This document shows positions 6,102-11,428 of a stretch of DNA of 11,428 bases, in pieces. The notes under the pieces were generated by a model, which saw only the letters and a list, made by a program, of their open reading frames with translations, did no database searches and was not told the origin of the DNA. Location of the stretch: positions 1-11,428 of the forward strand of contig JACQVC010000275.1 of assembly GCA_016209995.1 (NCBI GenBank), read 5' to 3'. Positions within the stretch are counted from its first letter, which is position 1, and each line of letters begins with the position of its first letter. The position numbers and the translations under genes were made by a program. This DNA comes from Gemmatimonadota bacterium (lineage in GTDB: Bacteria > Gemmatimonadota > Gemmatimonadetes > Longimicrobiales > Gaopeijiaceae).

Positions 6102-7217
6102 ATGCGGAAGGAACGGTATCTGAGGCCACAGATCGTACGCGATCTCGCCCGGAAGATGGTGTTCGTGAGCGGCCCGCGGCAGGTCGGGAAGACGACGCTG
6201 GCGCTCTCGCTGCCGCAGGCGCGTCGTGGTTACCTAAACTGGGACGTCGCGGAACACAGGGAACGGATTCTGCAACGCGAGTTGCCGGCCGGCCGGCTGT
6301 GGATCTTCGATGAGATCCACAAGTATCGGGGGTGGCGGAACTGGCTGAAGGGTATCTACGACGGCCGGCCGCGCGGACAGAAGATTCTCGTGACCGGTTC
6401 CGCGCGTCTCGACTTCTATCGCTACTCCGGCGACTCCCTGCAAGGCCGTTATCACCTGCTGCGGTTGCATCCTCTTTCAGTCGCCGAGCTAGGCCTGAAG
6501 GAACGGGACGCGTTCCGGGACCTGCTCCAGTTGGGCGGCTTTCCAGAGCCGTTCTTCAGCAGCTCCGAGGTGGAAGCGCGGCGGTGGTCGCGGGAGTACC
6601 GGAACCTGCTGATCCGCGAAGAGCTGACGAGCCTGGAAAGAGTGGACGATCTGGGTCGCCTCGAGCTGCTCATGTTGAGGCTACCTGCGCTGGTCGGCTC
6701 GCCGCTGTCGGTCAACGCGCTGCGCGAGGATCTGGAGGTCAGCCACAAGACGGCGGAGCGCTGGATCGCCATTCTCGAGCGCCTGTACGCGGTCTTCCGG
6801 ATTCCTCCGCTCGGCGCGCCACGCATCCGCGCGATCCGCAAGGCGAGGAAGCACTACCATTTCGACTGGAGCGTGGTGGAGGATCCCGCCGCCCGCTTCG
6901 AGAATCTGGTCGCCGCGCACCTGCAGAAGTGGACGCATTACGTGCAGGACACCGCAGGGCGCGAGCTCGAGCTGCGCTACTTCCGAGACACCGACGGACG
7001 CGAGGTGGATTTTGTCGTCGTGGACCAACGCAGACCGACGCTGATGGTCGAGTGCAAGCGGGCCGACACGGCCGTGGATCGCGGACTCCGCTACCTGAAA
7101 GCACGCTTCCCCGAGGCGGCCGCCTGGCAGATCGCGGCCGTCGGGAAGAAGGACTATCAGACGCCGGAAAGGATCCGCGTTGCCCCGGCCGTGACTTTTC
7201 TGCGCACACTGATTTGA
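6102..7217 (+). CDS. AAA ATPase with DUF4143-type C-terminal domain
   Basis: This 371-aa protein belongs to the predicted ATPase superfamily of COG1373. The Walker A motif is GPRQVGKTT (residues 24-32), Walker B is LWIFDE (66-71), and VTGSARLDFY (97-106) is the following conserved strand. LQGRYHLLRLHPLSVAEL (113-130) is typical of the family. The middle region is helical with a winged-helix-like segment (195-235). Near the end, EVDFVVV (301-307) and EcK (317-319) resemble the E-D...ExK core of PD-(D/E)xK nuclease folds seen in DUF4143 domains. Activity is unproven. The start is uncertain: homologs usually begin close to KRYLRP, which supports ATG 6102, but ATG 6084 and TTG 6075 are in frame and no start has a strong Shine-Dalgarno sequence. 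Such ATPases are often isolated accessory genes, as here. Its stop is 12 nt from the convergent MFS gene. Confidence 0.88.
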   Translation: MRKERYLRPQIVRDLARKMVFVSGPRQVGKTTLALSLPQARRGYLNWDVAEHRERILQRELPAGRLWIFDEIHKYRGWRNWLKGIYDGRPRGQKILVTGSARLDFYRYSGDSLQGRYHLLRLHPLSVAELGLKERDAFRDLLQLGGFPEPFFSSSEVEARRWSREYRNLLIREELTSLERVDDLGRLELLMLRLPALVGSPLSVNALREDLEVSHKTAERWIAILERLYAVFRIPPLGAPRIRAIRKARKHYHFDWSVVEDPAARFENLVAAHLQKWTHYVQDTAGRELELRYFRDTDGREVDFVVVDQRRPTLMVECKRADTAVDRGLRYLKARFPEAAAWQIAAVGKKDYQTPERIRVAPAVTFLRTLI

Positions 7218-7229
7218 TCGAGGGCCGTC

Positions 7230-8435
7230 CTACTCCTCGCCTCGCTCTTCCGGAGGCTTGTGCCCACGAAAGGCCGCGAAGAGAAGCAAGTCGTAGCCGA
7301 TCTTCATGCCGGCGCCCACGAGCAGCGGCGCGCCCAGCGCGAGCCCTCTCATGAGTAATCCGGCGAACGCCGGCGCCACAGCCGCGGCCCCGAGCCGAAC
7401 CAGGTGCGTGACGCCCGATGCGAAGGTTCGCTCTTCCGGATGGACCACCGCCATCACGTAGGACTGGCGCGTGGGGACATCCATTTCCACCAGGCCCTCG
7501 CGAAGCAAGAAGAGAGCGGCAGCCACCGGAAAGTTCGGCGCGAACGGCACGGTCACGAGCAGCAGGCTCGATGGGATGTGCGTGAAGACCATCGTGTTAA
7601 CGAGCCCGATCCGTTTCGCGAGCCACGCGGCTCCGAGGTGCGACCCGGCGTTGGCGATGCGGGCGCCGAAGAAAAGAAGCCCCACGGCGGCCTCGCCGGC
7701 CCCGAATCGCTCGTAGAAGAAGAACGCGAGCAGAGCAGTCGTCAGGAACCCACCCGCCAGACTGTCCACTGCGAATAGCGACGAAATCTTCCAGAGGATA
7801 CGGCGACTCTGGGGGGCGAGGCGGGCGCCCAGCGGCGTCGCTCCCGGTGCTTCGACCGCGGGAGAAAGATTCGCATACACGAGGGCCGTGACCACCAGGA
7901 TGCAGGCATAGCCCACCAGCGTCAGTCGAAATGCCGGAACCTCCTCGACCGCGAGAGTGCTGCGGAGAAGCACGGGTGTCGCCGCCAGCAGGCCGCCCAG
8001 GGCGCTGCCGGCATCCTGGAATACGTTGTACCAGGCGAACGCCGTGGTGCGGCTCGCATCCGCTGCCGTTGCCGGAAGCATCGCCTGGTCGAGAATCAAA
8101 GACGCGCCGCGGTCGCGGCCCATGCCGTTCAGCATTCCGGCGAACGCCGCCGCGGCGATGACGGCGACTCCGGATGCCAGAGCGACGATCATGCCGCCGG
8201 CCGCGCCAAGCAACGCCAAGGTGATGAGCGCTCCGCGCCGCCGGATCCGATCGCCGGCAACCGTCACAACGAGCGCGGCGACGGCTGCACCGCCAAGGCC
8301 CGCGCCAATGACGGCTCCGGTCTCGGCAGCATCGAAGCCGAGCTTCGCCAGATAAATGCCAACCAGCACCCCCACCATGCCCGTCGCCAGGGAGCGGAGA
8401 AAGGTGGCGGCGTAGAGGACGCGGCGGTCTCGCAT
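7230..8435 (-). CDS. MFS transporter, possible chromate exporter
   Basis: This 401-aa integral membrane protein shows about 12 hydrophobic segments typical of the major facilitator superfamily. The loop after the second segment reads AGDRIRRRGALITL, resembling the MFS loop 2-3 motif (G-x3-D-R/K-x-G-R/K-R). Length is normal. The start at 8435 (MRDRRVLYAATFLRS) places the first membrane helix directly after it. A longer frame to 8525 adds a hydrophilic leader and overlaps the divergent promoter region, so I reject it. The Shine-Dalgarno sequence is weak (GGA 6 nt upstream). The gene is divergent from chrB with a shared AT-rich spacer. ChrB normally accompanies the chromate transporter ChrA. No ChrA is present here, so this MFS protein may export chromate or a related oxyanion. 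That is a context inference; substrate cannot be read from sequence. Confidence 0.85.
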   Translation of the reverse strand: MRDRRVLYAATFLRSLATGMVGVLVGIYLAKLGFDAAETGAVIGAGLGGAAVAALVVTVAGDRIRRRGALITLALLGAAGGMIVALASGVAVIAAAAFAGMLNGMGRDRGASLILDQAMLPATAADASRTTAFAWYNVFQDAGSALGGLLAATPVLLRSTLAVEEVPAFRLTLVGYACILVVTALVYANLSPAVEAPGATPLGARLAPQSRRILWKISSLFAVDSLAGGFLTTALLAFFFYERFGAGEAAVGLLFFGARIANAGSHLGAAWLAKRIGLVNTMVFTHIPSSLLLVTVPFAPNFPVAAALFLLREGLVEMDVPTRQSYVMAVVHPEERTFASGVTHLVRLGAAAVAPAFAGLLMRGLALGAPLLVGAGMKIGYDLLLFAAFRGHKPPEERGEE

Positions 8436-8516
8436 GTGGGTTCCGGGATGATGTCCTTGCCCGGCTCGCTCGCCCGGCGACTCGTCAGGAAGTAGTAAGA
8501 AGGACAACCGCCTTCC

Positions 8517-8549
8517 TTGCAGCATGATACAATTGTTATATCATATGAT
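8517..8549. promoter_or_regulatory. AT-rich divergent promoter with two palindromes (chrB/MFS)
   Basis: Two perfect palindromes lie close together: ACAATTGT (8529-8536) and ATCATATGAT (8540-8549). On the + strand, TATCAT at 8539-8544 matches a -10 box in five of six positions; the best -35 candidate is TTGCAG (8517-8522) 16 nt upstream, which is weak. Transcription from it would start near 8551, upstream of the chrB Shine-Dalgarno at 8577. The sequence is sharply AT-rich against its surroundings. Palindromes overlapping a -10 suggest repressor binding; ChrB proteins have been described as chromate-responsive regulators, so autoregulation is possible. Confidence 0.5.
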
Positions 8550-8585
8550 CCACTTGATCGAGCCACACAGGACGTAGGAGGTCGT

Positions 8586-9626
8586 CTGAACGCCACGCCG
8601 ACACGTTGGCTCCTGCTGATTCACCAAATCCCGCCCAAGCCCGGATACTTTCGGGTCAAGGTGCGTAGGCGTCTAACGCGGTTGGGGGCGGTGGCGATCA
8701 AGAATTCTGTGTACGTGCTTCCCGTTTCGGAGCAGGCTCGCGAGGATTTCGAGTGGGTGCTGCGTGAGATCACTGACGGCGGGGGCGAGGCCTCGATCGC
8801 CGAGGTGTCGTTTGTCGGCGGACTCTCTGATGACGCGGTGGAGGCGCTCTTCCGCAGCGCGCGGGACGTCGACTATGCGCGGATCGCTCAGGAGGCGCAG
8901 AGCCTGGCGAGCTCGCTGCCGCCGGTCGAACGCGGCCCGGATGAGATTCGTGCCGACGCGCAGGGCGCGGCGACGCGGCTCCGTCGGCGGCTGGGGGCGG
9001 TGGTGGCTCGCGATCAATTTGGAGCGGCGGGCCGGAAGGCGGCGGAGGAAGCGGTCGAGCGGCTCGAGGAGTTGGTAAGGGGTTCGCTGGCGAGGGAAAC
9101 GGCCGCGGGCGTTGTGATCCAGGGTCTCGCGGAGCTGCGCGGCCGCGTCTGGGTGACTCGCCGGGACGTTCATGTGGACCGGATGGCCAGCGCCTGGCTC
9201 ATCCGGCGCTTTGTCGATCCGCAAGCTCGCTTCAAGTTCGTTGCCGCGCAGGGCTACCATCCCGGTAGGGGTGAAGTCCGTTTCGACATGTTCGAGGCGG
9301 AGTTCACGCATGAGGGCGATCGCTGCACGTTCGAGGTGCTCGTGAACCGGCTGGGGCTCGATGACCCCGCGCTGCGGGCGATCGCGGAGATCGTCCATGA
9401 CATCGACCTGAAAGACTCGAAGTTTGGACGGCGCGATGCCGCCGGGGTCGAGCGACTGGTGTCGGGCATTCGAGCGGCACACCGGACGGATGATGCCCGC
9501 CTCGAGCGGGCGGCGATGCTACTGGATGACCTCTGTGCGGCGTACCGGCAGGAGACCGAGCCAGGGGAGTCGGTGGGTGACGGCGGGCAGCGGGCACCGA
9601 GACCAAGGATCGAGATTGCGTCGTAG
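8586..9626 (+). CDS. chrB: Chromate resistance protein ChrB, probable CTG start
   Basis: This protein has both ChrB domains. The N-terminal part contains RWLLLIHQIPPKPGYFRVK, RRLTRLGAVAIKNSVYVLP (residues 7-46). After a charged, probably coiled-coil linker (about 115-175), the C-terminal Chrome_Resist domain reads HVDRMASAWLIRRFVDP, FDMFEAEFTHEGDRCTFE and AEIVHDIDLKD (196-277). ChrB acts in chromate resistance and has been described as a chromate-sensing regulator. The only in-frame TTG (8517) lies inside the promoter-like region. Homologs begin only a few residues before RWLLLIHQ. A strong GGAGG at 8577-8581 precedes an in-frame CTG at 8586 by 4 nt, giving MNATPTRW. I therefore start at 8586, 346 aa. 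An ATG-to-CTG change in a functional gene is possible; spacing is short, so translation may be weak. The frame is open to TAG at 9624. Confidence 0.85.
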   Translation: MNATPTRWLLLIHQIPPKPGYFRVKVRRRLTRLGAVAIKNSVYVLPVSEQAREDFEWVLREITDGGGEASIAEVSFVGGLSDDAVEALFRSARDVDYARIAQEAQSLASSLPPVERGPDEIRADAQGAATRLRRRLGAVVARDQFGAAGRKAAEEAVERLEELVRGSLARETAAGVVIQGLAELRGRVWVTRRDVHVDRMASAWLIRRFVDPQARFKFVAAQGYHPGRGEVRFDMFEAEFTHEGDRCTFEVLVNRLGLDDPALRAIAEIVHDIDLKDSKFGRRDAAGVERLVSGIRAAHRTDDARLERAAMLLDDLCAAYRQETEPGESVGDGGQRAPRPRIEIAS

Positions 9627-9633
9627 TGTTCAG

Positions 9634-9675
9634 CGGTCTCAAGGCGACACTGGAGGCTGCGGCTCGCTGAGACCG
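9634..9675. other. Inverted repeat in the chrB-tolC spacer
   Basis: CGGTCTCA (9634-9641) and TGAGACCG (9668-9675) form a perfect 8-bp stem around a 26-nt loop, just after the chrB stop. It lacks a clear T tract, so it is at best a weak terminator or an RNA-processing structure. The remainder of 9627-9741 holds no gene that I can support. Confidence 0.3.
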
Positions 9676-9741
9676 ATCGCCCGTTTGATGGCTCTACGCC
9701 GGGTTCCAGCGCGGGTTGGAGTGAGGGAAGGAGAGAGGACC

Positions 9742-10407
9742 TTGGTTGCGAATGTCGTCACGCGATCCGTCGTGCTGATGGGGCTCCTGATCTCCGTCCT
9801 GGTCACAGGATCCGCCCAAGAATCGCCCCAAACGCCGTTAACCCTCAACGAAGCGGTTGAGCTGGCTCTTGCGAATGACCCTGCTCTTGGCGAGGCTCGC
9901 GCTGGCTCGCTGGCCGCGTCGGCGGAGACTCGGGTTGCGCGGACCGCCTATCTGCCTCGGCTCGATTTCCTGTGGCAGACCAACCGAGCGACACGCAACA
10001 ACCTGTTTGGCTTGCTACTCCCGAAGTCCGTGATTCCGCCCGTTTCCGGTCCTGTCCTCGGGACCGACGCACTCGAGAGCGTGTGGAGCAGCGCAGGTGG
10101 ACTGCTGCTCTCATGGGAGGTTGTGGATTTCGGGCGGCGCGCCGGCACGGTCGATCTGGCGCGCAGCGAGGCCGACTTTGCCGATGCGCAGCGACAGGTG
10201 ACGGAGCTGGAGGTGGCGGCGGCCGCCGCGGATGCGTTTCTGGGCGTGCTCGCGGCGGATGCGATGCACAGCGCGGCCCGGACCCGCGTGAATCGGGATC
10301 TCGAGGAGCTCCTCGATATCGACGGACGAGCTTCGCGTCGGCACGCGCGTGAGTCCGCTCCGGCAGGCGAGCCCGTGAGCGCGCGGAAGTTGGGGGAGAT
10401 CCTTTAA
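9742..10407 (+). pseudogene. Truncated TolC-family outer-membrane efflux protein
   Basis: The open frame encodes 221 aa, about half the 400-480 aa of TolC-type channels. A signal peptide (VVLMGLLISVLVTGSAQ) is followed by the family opening LTLNEAVELALANDPALGEA, then TAYLPRLDF, and an alpha-hairpin segment up to LEVAAAAADAFLGVLAADA. The helix continues ARTRVNRDLEELLDI, then the sequence stops resembling TolC. In another frame (10322-10378) the DNA encodes TDELRVGTRVSPLRQASP, which fits the next TolC helix (compare the R-x-G-x-x-S-x-L-x-x-x-Q-A pattern) before a TGA at 10376. So a one-base indel near 10310-10322 plus loss of the second half is likely. Start: TTG 9742 with GGAGAGAGG upstream; ATG 9688 is in frame but weaker. 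The gene might have exported a substrate with the upstream module. It may also be a short but functional variant, though less likely. Confidence 0.65.
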
Positions 10408-10409
10408 GC

Positions 10410-11207
10410 ATGTTTAGGTTCTTCGAGCCGGCGAGCTCAATGATGACCTCGACTCACCGACTGCTTACGGTTTCGGCGGCCCTCGTGAGTGTGACGGTAA
10501 GCGCGAGCGCGGCACGCCAGGTCGGCCGCGACGGTTCGATTGCGCAGGTTGGAGTAGTGGAAGGAGTTGTGCGCCTGCGCTCGGGTGAGCTGCCCTCTCC
10601 CACGCAGGTCCGGAACACCACCGACCCCGATGTGTGCGGCCCCGAGCAGACGCTCGAGGATCTCATCGTCTCTCCCACGAACCGCGGACTGCGGGACGTC
10701 GTCGTAGCGTTGGCCGGCGTCCCGCGCGAAGGCGAGGCGCGGCGAGGCCCCCAGCGACTCGTCCTGGACAACCGCGGCTGCCGATTCGATCCGCATGTGG
10801 CCGCAGCGATGCTCGGCGACACCATCGTGGCGCGCAACAGTGATGCCACGCTGCATACGACGCATTTTTACGGAGCGCTTCGCGGCAACCTGTCCATGCC
10901 GCAGCAGGGGATGCAGGTGCTCCGCGTCGCCCAACGAACCGGCATGATCAGCATCCTGTGCGACGTCCACGGGTGGATGAAAGCCTACATCGCCGTGTAC
11001 GACCACCCGTTCTACGAAGTCACGGACAGGGATGGAACCTTTCGCATCGAGAGCGTGCCGACCGGCGACTACATCATGGAGGCTTGGCACGAGGTGCTCG
11101 GCACGCAGCAAGTTCGTGTTCGCGTGGAGAGCGGCCGGACGACGCGCGTAGAACTGGAGTACGCGCACCCTGGGACCAGAACCACCGCAAGGAGTGGAAT
11201 GCCATGA
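10410..11207 (+). CDS. Secreted cupredoxin-like protein with carboxypeptidase-regulatory-like domain
   Basis: This 265-aa protein has a signal peptide (residues about 16-35, HRLLTVSAALVSVTVSASAA). The central domain resembles the family with V-x-G-x-V, then DPDVCG and a later CRFDPHV, ARNSDATLHTTHFYG and CDVHGWMKAYIAV. A possible type-1 copper or metal site is His149 or His152 with Cys184, His187 and Met190 in C-x2-H-x2-M. The C-terminal region (FYEVTDRDGTFRIESVPTGDY, then LEAWHE-like) is a carboxypeptidase-regulatory-like beta domain. It is periplasmic or extracellular by the signal peptide. The start at 10410 follows GGGGGAG at 11-nt spacing; ATG 10440 or 10443 would begin directly at the signal peptide and is a good alternative. 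The stop of the TolC remnant is 2 nt upstream. The 4-nt ATGA overlap with the next gene indicates co-translation. A role in electron transfer or copper binding is inferred only from the motif. Confidence 0.8.
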   Translation: MFRFFEPASSMMTSTHRLLTVSAALVSVTVSASAARQVGRDGSIAQVGVVEGVVRLRSGELPSPTQVRNTTDPDVCGPEQTLEDLIVSPTNRGLRDVVVALAGVPREGEARRGPQRLVLDNRGCRFDPHVAAAMLGDTIVARNSDATLHTTHFYGALRGNLSMPQQGMQVLRVAQRTGMISILCDVHGWMKAYIAVYDHPFYEVTDRDGTFRIESVPTGDYIMEAWHEVLGTQQVRVRVESGRTTRVELEYAHPGTRTTARSGMP

Positions 11208-11428
11208 AAACGAGTGTTGCATTCGCGACCTCCGCGCTGATCGGGCTCATGGGGCTCGCGGCGATCCCGACGCAGGCTGCCGCCCAGGAGGCCACGCCCC
11301 GGCGCCAACCCGGCGCCAGCATCACGCTGTACGCGCCGGAGCAGCACGATCTCTACGACGGCCGTTTCGTGCTCTCGGCTGGACGCGTGTACCAGTTGGG
11401 ATCCCTGAACGACGCTGCGGGCTGGGAC
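11204..11428 (+). CDS. Secreted protein, C-terminus outside the window
   Basis: Seventy-five codons are visible from the ATG at 11204, which overlaps the previous stop in ATGA; GGAG lies 9 nt upstream. A clear signal peptide opens the protein (MKTSVAFATSALIGLMGLAA, cleavage likely near QAAAQE). The mature part begins ATPRRQPGASITLYAPEQHD and I do not recognise it. The overlap with the cupredoxin-like gene suggests a common operon and export. The open frame runs to the edge at 11428, so no length or domain can be stated. Confidence 0.75.
   Translation, partial: MKTSVAFATSALIGLMGLAAIPTQAAAQEATPRRQPGASITLYAPEQHDLYDGRFVLSAGRVYQLGSLNDAAGWD

Noticed and set aside
8499..8515. GAAGG/CCTTC inverted repeat upstream of chrB
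   Set aside because: A 5-bp stem with no T run, too weak to call a terminator or operator.

Overview
The window is about two-thirds GC by eye and reads as a chromosomal segment of a high-GC Gram-negative bacterium. Signs of a diderm are a TolC-type outer-membrane protein fragment, several secreted proteins with signal peptides, and a DUF1800/DUF1501 pair. The mix, including the M28 carboxypeptidase Q-like peptidase and the copper-site/carboxypeptidase-regulatory protein, would fit Gemmatimonadota or Acidobacteriota. That placement is an inference from gene content only; there is no rRNA or marker gene here.

Left end (1-742): a decayed toxin-antitoxin-like locus. A 31-codon DUF4160 start (155-250) ends in an early stop. 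It is followed by an intact 114-aa ORF (398-742) whose first ~32 residues look like a HicB antitoxin and whose remainder looks like DUF2442, the usual partner of DUF4160. This chimera is the most unusual protein in the window.

918-4482 (+): a tight DUF1800 + DUF1501 pair, 2 nt apart, the second with a twin-arginine-like leader. After 209 nt comes a secreted DUF4097-type protein built of about seven DxSG beta repeats. It faces a convergent secreted M28 metallopeptidase (4554-5957, -). The M28 gene diverges from a DUF4143-type AAA ATPase (6102-7217, +) across an AT-rich spacer with an operator-like inverted repeat.

7230-9626: a divergent chromate-type module, an MFS transporter (-) and ChrB (+). 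They share an AT-rich region carrying two short palindromes. ChrB lacks an ATG/GTG start at the expected place. The promoter-like sequence and the Shine-Dalgarno sequence point to a CTG start at 8586. No ChrA transporter gene is visible, so the MFS protein is the candidate exporter.

9742-11428 (+): a truncated, apparently frameshifted TolC-family gene, then a secreted protein with a cupredoxin-like C-x2-H-x2-M motif plus a carboxypeptidase-regulatory-like domain. An overlapping ATGA leads into a third secreted protein cut by the window edge.

No tRNA, rRNA, CRISPR array or complete insertion sequence was found. I see no convincing wholly new system. The best leads are the HicB/DUF2442 fusion, the non-canonical chrB start with its palindromic promoter, the operator-like repeats before the ATPase, and the TolC remnant.
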